In this document: positions 22,111-35,200 of the stretch, piece by piece
Position numbering within the stretch: the first letter of the stretch is position 1
Layout of the letters: each line of letters starts with the position of its first letter
Assembly: GCA_013396655.1 (NCBI GenBank)
Contig: WBMV01005093.1
Location: 372,001-436,000, forward strand
Reading direction: 5' to 3'
Source of the DNA: Campylorhamphus procurvoides
Taxonomy: Eukaryota > Chordata > Aves > Passeriformes > Dendrocolaptidae
DNA: 64,000 nt
Notes under the pieces: generated by a model
The model's input: the letters and a program-made list of their open reading frames with translations, nothing else
Told to the model about the DNA's origin: nothing
Databases searched by the model: none
Program-made: the position numbers and the translations under genes

Positions 22111-24370
22111 GTTTCCTTCCCAAGACTTTTCTTTATTACAGAAATGTGCTCCTCATCTGTTTATCTCTGACCACCTGCTCACCTCTGTGTTTGTTAACCT
22201 TATTTCACTAAAGCAGCAATAACTGCTGCAAAACTCTCAGTCCTGGCAGCTGCCAAATGAATTCACACCTTACGCTGGGATTTGTGCTGCAGCCAGCCAG
22301 CAGTGCCTTCCCTTGGTACATGGGAATGCCTTAGAGTGGAATTATCTTAGAAATAAACAAATTCAGCAGCGACATTTCTGCGGCATAGGGTAGTTCTACA
22401 TTATACTTTATTTATACAAGAAAGGACTATACAGAAGGAAAGTTGTCCACTTTTTTACAGCAATTGCTGCTGATGGAAGCTGCATTAGAATAACTAACCC
22501 CATTAAGACAAGGTAGGCTCAGTGAAAGCATTCTGGTACTTCATTACAAGCAAGAGACACCTGGGAACAGAGAAGCAGAAGCACCTAAAGCCTCATTTCA
22601 TTTGCAGATTTCTTGTGGTCTCTGCCCAGAGCTTGTAGTCTCTCCTCCCCAAGCCAAAGGTCTTACAATGCTTTCTTTTCATGAATGTGGTCACACTGGA
22701 AAAGGTAGATGTGCTTTTTCATAATATCTAAAATAGGTTATGCTATTTCTAGTGATATGGGCTATGACTGTCTAACCCAAATGCTAGGGTATTTGCATGC
22801 TTAATTCACAAGCCTAATTGCCATAATTGCACATGCTCATTAGGCAATTTTGTGTGCAAATGCTGAGTTAGGCACATAACTAGGCATAGTCTTTGCAGTG
22901 TGATTTAGTTCAACACTTGTGGAAAATTTGTGAATAAATTAGACATGCAATTGAATGCACATTTTCTATGCTAAGAAGTTGGGCAGGGTCTGGCACCAGC
23001 CAGATTGCAGTCTAAATTGATGAGCAGAAAGCACTAGCCTTGTGAATCCTGGTGTACGAATGAGTCCTTCATCCAGAGAAAAAGTCAGATCTGAGCTGTC
23101 CTTTGCATTATCCAAAGATCCACACCTTTCTTTCATGTTGAGCTGGAATAATGAGAAGCAAAACAAATTTAACATTCATCTAAGAAATTAAAAAAAAAAG
23201 AAAAACAAAAGAAACCAGCAAAACCAACTATTGTGAAGCTCTAATTTTACAATCTGATTGCTGAAGATGTTTAGATACAGAGCCTCCCTGTCAGAAGAGA
23301 GACAAAGCGAGCCTGTCTCTTCCTATATTCCCATAGAAGACACAACACTGAGTAACCAAAGTAGCTCAGTGTTAGCAATAAAGGATACTAGCACAGCTTT
23401 CAGCCAGCACAGCTGATTTGAGTTAGAGCCTGCCTGTGCAAGCATGACTACAAGAAAGCCCAACTTTCATGGTCAAATATTTGTAATTTCTCTCTCTCAC
23501 TGAAGATATATGTTCTTTTAAGAAAAACTGCAGAGGAAAATCCCCCAAAAGTAAGAATTCAAGGCACTGAAAGATTGAGTTATGGTTTGTTTAATCCTTC
23601 GATTTTATCCTTCCCAAGCCAGTCTGCAAACTCTCTTGCTCTGAATTTATGACAAGCAGGACTAAAGGGACTGTCTATAGATTAACATTGACGTTTCCTT
23701 TGTGCATTAATCCTTTGAATCTCATTTACCATACATTTCTGCTGAATGACATAAAAATGACCATTTTTTTTATTACTGAGTAGATTATGATGAGGCGCAT
23801 TTTCACCACCATTCAGAAGAACATTGAATAGGAGTCAGAGCTGTCTTTTTACCTTTGCCTGTACAGTTGCATTGTGGGCTACCTATGAGAAACTGCCTTC
23901 TGGAGGACAATGAGGTGCAGCTCCATCCTGCAAACCCCCATGAGCCAGAAGCACAAGAGGCCACAAGGTCAGGGACACTACATGGACTGTAACACCACTG
24001 CAGCAATGAGCCTTTCAGGTGGAGACACCTGAGCTGGGACATCCTCAACTTTGCCAGGGTTGCACAGAGGGAGTCCTCCTTGCCCAGGACAGATGCTGTA
24101 GCTCTCTCATCTAACATGGCTCCTTACCCAAAATTTTTTAGTAGAAAGTAAAAGTACTAGCTGTAGGTACTTACCAAAGCACTTTTCCAGCTACTGTAAG
24201 ACTTCCCTGCCACCAACAGCATAGCTGACATGTACAGTTTTACAGAAAAGAAAAGTTGTGATGGTCCTGTGTCTTGTAAACTGCAGATTTGCATTAAATT
24301 TCCTTACATTTAAAAGTGTGAAGAAGTTTAAGTTGAAATAGTGTCAGAATACATACATCACAGATACAGA
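22111..24370. other. unique stretch, no gene seen
   Basis: Includes a second conserved-element-like block at 22785-22960, listed separately. The minus frame at 23803-24117 (104 codons) is not recognised. Confidence 0.45.
22785..22960. promoter_or_regulatory. conserved-element-like block with mirrored motifs
   Basis: Within about 60 bases the words GCCTAAT and AATTGCC recur as their reverse complements ATTAGGC and GGCAATT, alongside TTTGCATGC-like and CACATGC words. The AT-rich, motif-dense make-up resembles a regulatory element. No gene adjoins it, and the role is inference. Confidence 0.25.
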
Positions 24371-24868
24371 TATAGAATCACAGAACGGTTTATATTGGAA
24401 GATCACCCAGTTCCTTCCCCCCTGCAATGGGCAGGGACACCTTCCACTATAATGAGTCGCTCAAAGTCCTATCCAGCCTGGACTAGAACACTTCCAGGGA
24501 TGGCACACCTGTTCCAGTGCCTTACCACCATTACAGTAAATAATTTTTTCCTAACATCCAACCTAAACCTACCCTCTTTCAGTTTAAAGCCATTTCATCT
24601 CATGCTATGACTGGCAAAAAGTCCTTCTCCAGCTCTCTTGTAATGCCCCTCTAGGTACTGGAAGGTGTTATAAGGTCTCTCTGGAGCCTTCTCTTCTTCT
24701 GGCTGAACGACCCCACTTGTCTCAGCTTGTCTTCATGTGAAAAGTGCTCCAGTCCTCTGATCTTCTTTGCCCTCCTCTGGACTTGCTTCAAAAGGTTCAT
24801 GTCCTTAGATTCTTTTCTTGCGGGCCCCAGAGCTAGATTCCAGATGGGTTCTCATGAGAGCAGAGTAG
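24371..24868 (-). mobile_element. CR1 LINE, 3' part, minus strand
   Basis: It begins TATAGAATCACAGAACGG, the reverse complement of a CR1 3' end. It continues through the CACCTTCCACTA, CCAGCCTGGACTAGAACACTTCCAGG and CCTAACATCCAACCTAAACC segments, CTCTTCTTCTGGCTGAACGACCCC at 24690-24713, and the CCCTCCTCTGGACTTGCTTC and GGGTTCTCATGAGAGCAGAGTAG segments. The match stops abruptly at the single 'n' at 24869. A normal copy would run on with GGGGCAGAATC-type sequence, so the truncation is probably caused by the assembly and not by the insertion. Confidence 0.9.
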
Positions 24869-24869
24869 N
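24869..24869. other. single ambiguous base at a contig join
   Basis: An isolated 'n' falls between truncated CR1 sequence and the start of the duplicated 756-bp block. It marks the left edge of a suspected misassembly. Confidence 0.9.
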
Positions 24870-25625
24870 GCAGTCATCATATGAGCCCAGCAGACCCTTC
24901 TGGTGCTGCTATTCAACATTTTGTCCTGCAGCATCTTTAAATGGACACAGTTCTTCTGATATTATATGGAGCTGCTGGGAACATCTTTGTGTTCAAAGGT
25001 TTAAAGGTAGCATGGAAAAATATATACCAAAAAATTGTAACCAGTGGGAGAGGTAGAAAGGAGGGAGAGAAGGAAAGAAGAGGGAGAGAAGGGAGAAAAT
25101 AAATCTGTGTAATAATGCATGTGTCTATGGTGCTAGCAAACATTAATTAATATAAATATAAAATGCTCAATTTAAAAAAAAAAAGGTCTAAACAACACAG
25201 AACATATATAACCTGATATTGTACAGTGAACAGGAGAAAAAACCCACCCAAATGAAAATTCAGGAGCCAAATACCCCATTGTGCTTTATAGTGCATACAG
25301 CAGAGTAAGCCTAGGAAATATTCCTTAGGCTATAAAATTACACAAAGGACTAGAGTGTCCCATTTTTCTTTTTAATTTAAAGAAAATAGCCAGAGCCATT
25401 GAAGAGAGGGAATTGACCTCTTTGAGGCTCTCACTTTCTCAGGGATGTTTCTGGTCAATCAAGCCTGCACATCGTTGCTGGAAGAATGACCACAGCCTCC
25501 ATGCTTCTGGCCTTTACCCTGCAAACCATTGCTTATATTTCCATTACCCCACTGTGTGTTAGACCTGTCCACAGCCTTCAATGGTGAAAGGTCAAAAGTC
25601 TCCCAAACTTAGATATTGGCATATA
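24870..25625. repeat. 756-bp duplicated block, copy 1 (suspected artefact)
   Basis: Identical by eye to 25800-26555, with an offset of 930 bases, including the same eleven-base A run. It lies exactly between the isolated 'n' characters at 24869 and 25626. A real duplication would not be expected to start and stop on both ambiguous bases, so this is most likely a redundant contig placed in the scaffold. It holds AT-rich unique DNA with a GA-rich run near 25045-25095 and no gene. Confidence 0.9.
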
Positions 25626-25626
25626 N
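25626..25626. other. single ambiguous base at a contig join
   Basis: The second isolated 'n', at the right edge of copy 1. The sequence after it (CCTGGGATGTAG...) is not the continuation found after copy 2. Confidence 0.9.
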
Positions 25627-25747
25627 CCTGGGATGTAGATATAGAAGTAGGCCAAGAGTTCAGTCCACAGCACTCCTGTCATACCCACCTCATGGTCTTC
25701 CCCACAAGAAAGGATATTTTTGTCAGCAAAATTACAGCCTCATGAGG

Positions 25748-25797
25748 GAGGAGAGGAGAGGAGAGGAGAGGAGAGGAGAGGAGAGGAGAGGAGAGGA
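25748..25797. repeat. (GGAGA)n microsatellite
   Basis: About ten perfect pentanucleotide units, ending just before copy 2 of the duplicated block. A repeat of this kind is a common place for short-read assembly to fail. Confidence 0.95.
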
Positions 25798-25799
25798 CT

Positions 25800-26555
25800 G
25801 CAGTCATCATATGAGCCCAGCAGACCCTTCTGGTGCTGCTATTCAACATTTTGTCCTGCAGCATCTTTAAATGGACACAGTTCTTCTGATATTATATGGA
25901 GCTGCTGGGAACATCTTTGTGTTCAAAGGTTTAAAGGTAGCATGGAAAAATATATACCAAAAAATTGTAACCAGTGGGAGAGGTAGAAAGGAGGGAGAGA
26001 AGGAAAGAAGAGGGAGAGAAGGGAGAAAATAAATCTGTGTAATAATGCATGTGTCTATGGTGCTAGCAAACATTAATTAATATAAATATAAAATGCTCAA
26101 TTTAAAAAAAAAAAGGTCTAAACAACACAGAACATATATAACCTGATATTGTACAGTGAACAGGAGAAAAAACCCACCCAAATGAAAATTCAGGAGCCAA
26201 ATACCCCATTGTGCTTTATAGTGCATACAGCAGAGTAAGCCTAGGAAATATTCCTTAGGCTATAAAATTACACAAAGGACTAGAGTGTCCCATTTTTCTT
26301 TTTAATTTAAAGAAAATAGCCAGAGCCATTGAAGAGAGGGAATTGACCTCTTTGAGGCTCTCACTTTCTCAGGGATGTTTCTGGTCAATCAAGCCTGCAC
26401 ATCGTTGCTGGAAGAATGACCACAGCCTCCATGCTTCTGGCCTTTACCCTGCAAACCATTGCTTATATTTCCATTACCCCACTGTGTGTTAGACCTGTCC
26501 ACAGCCTTCAATGGTGAAAGGTCAAAAGTCTCCCAAACTTAGATATTGGCATATA
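25800..26555. repeat. 756-bp duplicated block, copy 2 (probably the real one)
   Basis: Same sequence as 24870-25625. Unlike copy 1, both of its flanks run on without an ambiguous base, which suggests this is the genuine position. Confidence 0.9.
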
Positions 26556-27539
26556 ATCTCCAATAAATTAGACACAGAAATTTCAAAATCCATATCCTGA
26601 ATAATGAGACAGGCCAGCCACGCTTTCTATTTCAAGGGGTTATGGGCAGTTTGGTCTGTGCAGCTTTACAATCCCTCCATTTTGAAAACAATTAAAATAA
26701 TATAGCATTGATTTTATTATTTTTTAAGCACCACAGCTTGCAGAAGTGCTGAGTGTGAATGGCTCCTTCCCGTATAACATAGCACGTAATATCCTTCTGG
26801 GGTGGGGACCACAGCCACCAAATACCCTTGCTTTGAAGGCATGCCCTGCTTGCCTGACACTGGGAATGGGAACAGACAACTGGCTCTAGCTTGGGAGCAA
26901 AGAAACACTGTAAAGCCAAAAGCTGTGCCCAAGCTGCTCAGAGATTCAACTGTGCCCAAGTGAGTGGGAAGGCATTTCCTTGTGCTGGCTGTGCCTCAGG
27001 TTATAAATCATTTCCATTTTCCTTTGCTAAGGGTTTTTTTCCCCTCTTTCTCATGAGGAAGATGAGCTCCCCTGCAAGGGTGGCGCAGCTCAATAAGAAA
27101 AAAGCCTCCCTCGAAATCCTCCGGGATCCTGGGCGTGCTGAGGGCTGCACTTAGCCTCAGCTCTCAGAACAACGAGGGTGCTTCAGAGCCAAGGCTGCGC
27201 CTAGCTAGGGGGGGAGGCAATTATCCCCCAGAAAATATGAGGGGGGAGACACCCCACACACACACAGCGACAATGCAGGTCCTGATCTCCAGAAGTGCTG
27301 AACACTTGTGAGGCAGTGAACACCTCCGGCACTCTACGCCAGGAGTTAAGAGCATTTGGCACTTTAGGAGAGTCGTAAGCATCCCCAGGAATCGGAAGAT
27401 GGGGGTTTCTGTGTGTGGGTTTTTACCTGCGGTCGGAACTTCAGTTACTGTGAGATCCCTTTACACCTAATTAAGATATATCACAGAGAAATACACAAAG
27501 ATGCATAATTTACCCACTCTTCGACTGATTTAAGTGTAT
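26556..27539. other. unique stretch, partly GC-rich
   Basis: Around 27060-27330 the GC and CpG content rises (CTCCGGGATCCTGGGCGTG, ACCTCCGGCACTCTACGCC), with G-runs near 27209-27215 and 27240-27246. The plus frame at 26891-27154 (87 codons) is not recognised. No gene could be defined. Confidence 0.4.
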
Positions 27540-27632
27540 CCCCGCAGGGAACTACACCCATTTAACTAAAATCAAGTTAGAAATCAATTTAGTTACATTA
27601 GTGCATTTTCGGTATGGAATAGCCCTTAATTT
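27540..27632. mobile_element. possible relic hAT-type DNA transposon fragment
   Basis: The words CATTTAACTAAAATCAAGTT and AAATCAATTTAGTTACATTAG, then AATAGCCCTT, recall old non-autonomous hAT elements of sauropsids whose ends read like ...CAAGCCCTTA. Neither terminal inverted repeats nor an 8-bp target duplication could be shown. The call is a resemblance only. Confidence 0.25.
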
Positions 27633-27660
27633 GAATGGGAATAAAGACCCACTATGGGCC

Positions 27661-30600
27661 GATTGATTCTGTTAGGTGAAGGAAAAGCTTTTATTCTCAA
27701 TATAGCTACAAAGGAAATCCGTTTCACAATGCTACAGAATATTATATATGGGAAACATGAGGGTCTGTGCATATAGGCTTTGCTTTTTTTCACACAGTTC
27801 TGAACGTCTTCATTCCTCCTGTGATTTCAGGCATTCCCACAAAGAGTTATCCCAGAAAACCTTGAAAAGGGAGGCAGTTTACCTTCCAAGAACCATGGGG
27901 GCTCACTTTCACTGACAGAATATGTGGGGGGTCAGAAAGGTCTTTCCAATTTAATGTGTGAGCTCAGGAGACACAGGAGAAAGGAAAAGCCTGCCCTCTA
28001 GGAGCATGCAGGGGGGAAATGACGTACACTGGCAGAGAAAGAAGTCAGGATAAGAAATCCCACCTCAGTTTGCCGTGTTCTACCTCAAGCAGAGACAAGG
28101 ACTGAGCATGGCTGTGCAGGGGGGAGGGAGGCAGGGAGCAGAGCTCTTGTTTGCTTCCAGCAGGACCTGGCAGGGGGCTGGTGCCACGGGTGGAACAGCT
28201 TAAGCTGCTCATACCCCCATAAGGAGGATTGAAATGTCCCTTTGCTTGGCTCACTTTCCTTCTAGGCACAGATCATTCAGAGGGGGCTGGTAGGTGCACT
28301 GGGAGAGCTTGGAGACACCAACTGGTCCTGAGGGCCTGTTTGCAGCCATCTCTGGCTAACACAACTCTGGCTCCCATCTGCTGTCCAGAGCAGACCCCAC
28401 AGTGGTTGTGCCCCATGGGATTCCCATTTGACCCCATTACCTTCTCATGTCTCTGTGTGTGGCGAAGAGATCAGGAGAGGGAGAACTAACAGAAATCAGG
28501 GGGGTTCCAGCAATGATTGTCTGCTCATCCCAGTTACTTAATTTTCACTACCATAATTTCTTAAACCTCTGAAGATCGCTTACTAATCTTGCCCCCACTA
28601 TCCAGCTCTTGACCTTCAAACATAGTCTTAGGAACAATGTTATAAAAGATATATGAAGTAAGACTCTAGGTGGCACTTCAGGCTGCATAACTATCACCTT
28701 GTCTATAAAGACATGAAGCATTTAAATCATAGGTTTAATCAGGTAATCCTTTAGGCAATCAGGATGATCAGTAAAAGTGTGTTTTCACTGTGTAGTCCCT
28801 GCAGCAGTTTCCAGTATACCTTTCCAGTGTACCCAGACCTATAGTCCAGTTCCACTTCACCAGCAAAAATCAAGAGAAATCTCACTCAATAAAACTAAAC
28901 TACTCACTGGAATACATCAGAAACAGGCCCTTGGAGCTCTTGCAGGACCAAAAGTTTGTCATCTAAGCAGAAGCAAGAAGCCTAAATATATGCGTAAGCC
29001 TAAAATATTAGAGATGAGTGCTATAGCAAAACCACAGGCAGTTCAGCAAAACACCGCACCACTCCAATACCTGGTGAAGGGTTACTCAGGCTGTATATTC
29101 TATTTTTATGGAAAGTATTGTATTGTCTATTTTCTGTATGTTTCATCAGTATAAAGCTAGCAATATTTACTTTTCTCCCCAGTTACTAGTCAGTTGGTGC
29201 CTTGGACATGTGCTTGCTTGACAATTTACTAAGAATGAAGGAACGGAGCAGCAACGAAGCATGCTCCAGCATGCTTTATGGAATCAGCGCCCAAATGTCA
29301 ATGTGTTTCTCAGTGGACATCTGAATGTGCAGTTGCACACCACAATTGTCTAACGGCAAAGCTGCCAAAGGAGGACTCTGCCTTTTCTCACCCACAGCTT
29401 TTTGTTACTCTCCCTCCTCCCTCCCATTTATCACTTGTAAGTGTGCTGATACCCTTTAAACTAAATCAGTGAAATGGTTCGTGTTAGCAAAACCAGAAAA
29501 ACCCTACTGGTCTGTTTTAGAGGATGACACCAAAAATAGCTGCCTGAATGTAACTGTGGCAGGAGATAGAAAATAGCAGTAGGGAAAGGAGCAGAGAGGG
29601 AAAAAATTGGGAAGGACTTTTCCCAATTGTTTTCTTCCTATAGAAACGTTAATGGTGATTAGTAGCCAGCTGTCTATACTAGCTGGACCAAAAAGACCTT
29701 GACTGTTTCTTCCTAGCTTCTCTTCATTGGATGTGTGTTAGACTAGCTCACAGTTTGGCATTGTGAAGTCCTGAAGACTAGAAAAGGGCACGCAAGACAT
29801 GCAGGTCTCCCTGCGCATGAGGTTTTCTCCTCTGTTGCAGCACAACTCCAAATTCTCAAATGCAACACAACCTTTGCTTCACCACCCTTCCCATGCCTCA
29901 TGCAAGGTTCCTGGGAGTGTTCATGTAACAGGAAGGGGAAAGCCTTTTGCCTCTGGACTTCACTAGCAAGGAGCAAAGCTGGGATAGTTGCTTCAGGATT
30001 GTAACACCTTCTCCCTCTGGGCCAATCTTTCCCCATCATCTACTGAACAGGAAGCATCCAGTTGGCCAATGCAGGGATCTGAAGAGCCTTGTGAAGGGAG
30101 AAAAGCAAAAGGAATAAAGAAGGGGAACCCCAGCCAACTTGTTGAGGATTTATTAAATGAGGATCAAGTTTTGACAGATTTTTTTTTTCTTTCACAGTGA
30201 AACTAGTAGACTCAATCCAGAGAGGTTCCCATAACAAACTTTCCTCTATTGTCTTCCAGGGGGAAGCAGCCTAACCCACCAAAGCTGATAATGCCATGCA
30301 GAGGTTAGATACTCTCAGCTACACAGAGGTATGAATATACAGAGTGGAGACAGAACAAAAAGGATGCCTACTAATTTTTTGTCAAGTTCTCTCCCTCTCC
30401 ATCTGAGTCTAACTTGCCCTGGCTGCAGAAGCATTCAATAGTCATGGAAATGGGCAAAGTGAGTTCACCTTTCAGCAAAGGGAACATCAATCAGTCCTGC
30501 CCTCCCCACCCTAGACTCTCTGTTTCAACAGCAGCAGAACATTTCACCATTATTTTATTGCTCATTACCCTCAGTTTATTGCCCTCACAGTTTAACCTCA

Positions 30601-33600
30601 TTTTACCCTCAGTGATGAAGTGAAGGTTTACTTCACCCTTTGAGCAAACCTATGGGCAAACTTCATGGCAGTCTCGATAGGCATTTTGGTCCTTAACTCC
30701 CAATGAGGGTCAGGAAGGCTAGCGCTGAGTAACACTGATGCATGTGCCATGTGACCTGCTTGTGGTCCTACAGATTGCGTGCACAGACCTGGTACCTTCT
30801 CATAGCAAAGTCCCAGCACCTCGGGGTCCCTTGGCCAGGTTTGTTTCAGAGAGAAGGAGCCTGAGGGGATGCAATGTCCCTGGTGTCACTCTGTTCACCT
30901 GGGAAGGAAGGCAGCCAGGACAATCAATGCTGATGCAGGATAAAGGAATGGAGGCAACAGGTTCACAGGAGGGGCTCTGAGGTCACCCTTAACATCCTAA
31001 ATACTGTGCTGAGGCCACCAAGGGAGTACCGCACCAGAGCTCAGCTGATGAGACAGCTTGGCACTGCACAGTATGCCCAACATCAAGAGTAGGGAGATGT
31101 CATGAGGAAGAGGGGGACAAACGCATACTGCATGTGGCAGGTATGAGACACTATATGTAGGACCAAACTTTGCTTCACAGTGTTGGGCTGGTGCAATACC
31201 CACCTGTGAGTTCCTGCTCCTACTTTTGATATCCACAGAACAGCTCTTCCTTTAAACCTCTTATTGCTACCATCTCTTTGAGCTTGAATGATAAACTCAA
31301 ACAACGTTTTTATGCTTGTTTTTATATACATGGGAGATGCAACCTAAAAGAAAAAATGGGGTTTTCTGTCCTCTGGGCCAGCTATGGACAGTCATGTAAT
31401 AATGAGGAAGGCAATAAATGTCAGTTTGTCTTAGAAGACACTTGGCAGGGATTTAGGTTCACCATCTGCAAACAGTATGATCTCCAGTGCTATAATCAGC
31501 CTGAAGGAGGAATGGGTTCCTAGGACCTTTGGCATTTCAAGTGAAGTAAAGTTATACAATTAAACTTCAGTTAGGAAATATCCATAACTTACCAACAGGG
31601 GAGAGCAGTTAAGAGCATTACCGGCTGTCAGCACCTGGGAAACTAAATTGAATGGCCAGAGCACTGAGATATGAAAACTGGAGGAAAAATCACATGTGCC
31701 TACTTTCTTTACGGCTGTAATGTCATAGGTCATACGTTGTGCTAACCTGTAAGAAATAATAGGAACTTGGCGATAATATATAGCTCCAAATGTGAACTGG
31801 GGCATGGCATAGAAGAAGTTAAGCAAGGACAAACAGATTACTAGCACTCTGAAGTATAAAATCACTGTTTCAGAGACTGCTCTCTCTTCTCCTAGCAGCT
31901 TCATAAACTAAACCAGCTGTTGTAAATAATGCTGTTAGATTTTTAATGACACCCCTTTCCTTGGCTGTAAAAAGAAATACAATTTCTTTAAACTAAAACT
32001 ACTCTCCCATGTAAATTTGGGTGTATATTTTTCAAAAAAAAAACTGAATTAGCAACATATGTAATGACAGCCTTTCAGGGATGTGTGAAGCTTATACAGA
32101 GATTCCTGAAAAAATTGCTATTACTCTTACAAATTTATATTTTCCTTCCTGAATATCAAATTATTCTGGCAATGAAATGCAAAACAGAAAATACAGAAGC
32201 AACAACTGGAATGGTTTGGATGGACTTCATGTATGAAGAACTGTGGTCTCTGATACAGAAAAGGAGATACCTTAGTCCAGGTTCATTAAATGAAGACAAG
32301 CAGTAGCAGTAGGGATGGGTTCAGCCTGTATTGAAGGAGGAAGAGGAGGAATGCATTGAAACATCTCCTGACTGACAGACTGAGGAGCCATAATCACCTC
32401 CCACCCCTCCATGCAATCGAGCTACTTATGTTCCCCAACAGCAGCAGATATGGGACACCTGCTATCACGTGTATAGTGGGGATGTATCATCACTGTGTGG
32501 CATCAGCAGTCTGATTTGGAGGGTTGGTGCAGGACACTGAGGTTTGGTATCACCCAGTGAGAGGGGCTGGGAAAATACAGGAGTGAGTTTGGGGAAGGAT
32601 GGTGGTAGCAGAGAAGAGACTGGTGGGAGCTGGGGTCAAGCCTAGTGTGGTGTAAATTAAGAGCCCAGCTAAAAGCAGGAAATGTTCACACTTTTCAGAA
32701 AGCTTTATGAACAGTGCTAATGAAATAGCAACCCCGCCAAACACTTTTGTTCCTATTCACTTTTCTAAGTCATCCATTTGAACAGCAGCTCCTGTCTCAG
32801 AGTGTTCCTGCAGAGCAATGGGCTCATGCTCGTGGCGCAAGAGGAGCACAGTGACACTCTCACAGTGTCACTTGCCAGCAGCAAGTACCAGCCTGTTTAA
32901 TGAGGCCCTTCATCACTCCCTGCCCTGCTGACTGCACACTGTGGGTGGCACTGGCATGGATGCCTTTCACCAAAATACCTGCTTCATATCAGGGAGGTAC
33001 ACCCATTTGTAACTCCATTTGCCTGGCTCTGTGGATGCCTCCGGCAACACGCCATGTTGAGGAGGAGGAAATGACAATGGCTGCAATGGATCCTTCAAGG
33101 GCATTCTGACTCACCCCCATACAGAAGTTGCAAAAAGCACCCAGAAGTCTCTCTCAATGATTTGCAGCAGATGGGGAAATGCAGGCGATAGGCGTTATAC
33201 CTCTCCAGCCTGCCATAACTTTGAAATGCCATGGCCTCCCACAACATGGCTAAAACAAATACAGCAATTAAAAACCTCTGCTTAATGAGTCTGGTTCTGA
33301 AAACAGACAAGTGCATGGCAGAGCAGTGGCAATGCTGAGCATTGCCTGGTAATCCATTTTCCACAAGCTACGTAATGGTCATATCCATAAAAAAGTAGCA
33401 GAGGAAAGGGAGGGAAGCACAGGAAATCCATTACTGCCATAAAGGGAAGGAAACAGAACAGGAGCCTGTACCCAAATTTGGGTCCTCCTGGATTCCTGAC
33501 CTTCTGCCAGGGTAAGATATTAGAAACCAATACCAGGGGTGGAGTGGCGGTAACCACATCAGTGACTCATTCCCTTGTGAAAAGCAGAGCCACCCAGACA

Positions 33601-35117
33601 ACTGGCACGGCGCCTTGCTGTGTGCATGGCCTCAGAGAGCTTGCCCTGTCACGTAAGCAGCTGGCACACTTCCTGCAATGAACAAAAAATGCAGATAATT
33701 TAACCTGGCTACCTGAGCATTATCCCTATTGCTGTCCCATAGAAATGGAAACAAAGTCATCCTGATGAGACTTCTGATCTCACAGAAACATGCAGAACCA
33801 TCTGAAATATCTAGGAAGCGAAAGTCCGGATGGGAAGAAATTAGGAATCTTTTCTGTGGTAAAAATCACAGCTGACCTTATTATTTGGTGTTCAAGCAAA
33901 AGGAGAGAGAATTCTGAGACAGGGCAACACTCAGGCTTTCTCCCTCCCCCTGCCTATCCTGCTGTCAGCCATACCCGATTCTGGTCATGTGCTGTGTTCT
34001 CACAGTTTCCACACAATCCTACCCTTGTGCTCCCATCTCAGGGACGAGGAAGCTGTTTATCACAGCATTCCATTTGTCACATTAATTTCAGACGATGATA
34101 ATACCCAGTTGCAAGTAGCACATTTTGCATCATCAAATGTTGCAGCCGTTCTTCTCCAGATGGGGAAATGAAGGCTGGGGGGGGGATAAAAAGACTTTTC
34201 TTTGGCCACCTAGCAAGTAAGTGAGCTCCCAAGTTCCAGCAGAGAATTAAACATCACTTCCTAGTATTGCTTTTAGAATTAGCTTGCCATATGTCTCTCT
34301 GCAGTCCATACATGAGAATTGTGCCTAAGAGCTCCACCCAAAACTATATTCTTTTTGCAGGCAAGGTGGGGGGTGAGGGTAGTTCATGCCTAGGTACTGT
34401 AGTTGATCACTCAAAAACTTGTGTGTTTTCAGCATTTGGCTAATCAAATTACAGCAAAGTGCACATAGTGCCATATCAAATCTGTCTGTTGGTAAAACTT
34501 GACAAATTTTTGGTGTCAGCAATAGAGAAGTCTATGCACCACCATCTTCCCCAAAATTGGAATTTTGCAGCCTACTTGGTGCAACCTATCTTCCTGCGCC
34601 TCACATTTGTCAAGGAAAAATGTTACCTGTAATTACAGCTCTGAACACCAGTGGGGAAAGTCTTTGGTGTGATAGGCTATATCTTTCCTGCACATCTCTT
34701 CATCCTTCTCTGTTCCTCCATCCACTATTGCTAGCCACAGGCAATGTCCTAGAGATGCATCTTGACATTGAGTGTTATAGGTACTGCTACTAGAGACAGA
34801 GTGCCATCAGAGTTCAAGGCTGGCTTGCTATGTGATTTGTTTGCTTCTTGAATCTTCTTAAAGCCACAACTAGGAATGGTAATAGCTTTCCCAGCTGCCT
34901 TTCTGTGACGGGGGAAGACCCAGTGTGACTGAAAGCCCGGTATGACTGTACTTCACTCCCAAGTAAAATTAAAAAACCTTCCTGAAAGTAGATGGAAATT
35001 TTGGATTTGAAACTGCATAGCTTCCAAGAAGAGCTGTTGTTTAATTTTGGTGGCACCCAGTAGTTCAGTGTCTCCTTCGTCTAACCCATGCCAGAATGGG
35101 GCAGTTCAAGAGGGATG
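27661..35117. other. long unique stretch, no gene seen
   Basis: About 7.5 kb without a recognised repeat. The largest open frames are 28777-29154 (plus, 125 codons) and 31560-31904 (minus, 114 codons). Neither resembles a known protein or shows splice-site framing. A G-run (GGGGGGGGG) occurs near 34178. It reads as intergenic or intronic DNA. Confidence 0.5.
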
Positions 35118-35200
35118 CTTACTCTGGAGATTAGTCCTTCCCTTTTTACTTACTTGCTTGTAAAAATATCAGTATTTCTGGGTTTTTTCCTTCCTTCCAA
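35118..35200 (+). repeat. diverged local repeat, copy A
   Basis: CTTACTCTGGAGATTAGTCC and the following 60 bases recur, with about 15 differences, at 36221-36303. The frames read through both copies give similar peptides (LTLEI-PSLF-YLL-KI), but neither is a recognised protein. It could be two copies of an uncatalogued repeat or an old local duplication. Confidence 0.7.

Noticed and set aside
24727..25986. Apparently repeated protein (SSYEPSRPFWCC...) in two frames
   Set aside because: The identity comes from the suspected assembly duplication and the frames cross an ambiguous base. It is not a gene family.
28777..29154. 125-codon frame, plus strand, with a basic middle part
   Set aside because: No known family. 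The basic Lys/Arg stretch arises from A-rich sequence, and no second exon was found.
34174..34184. G-run that might form part of a G-quadruplex
   Set aside because: Only one run is present nearby, so four G-tracts cannot be formed.
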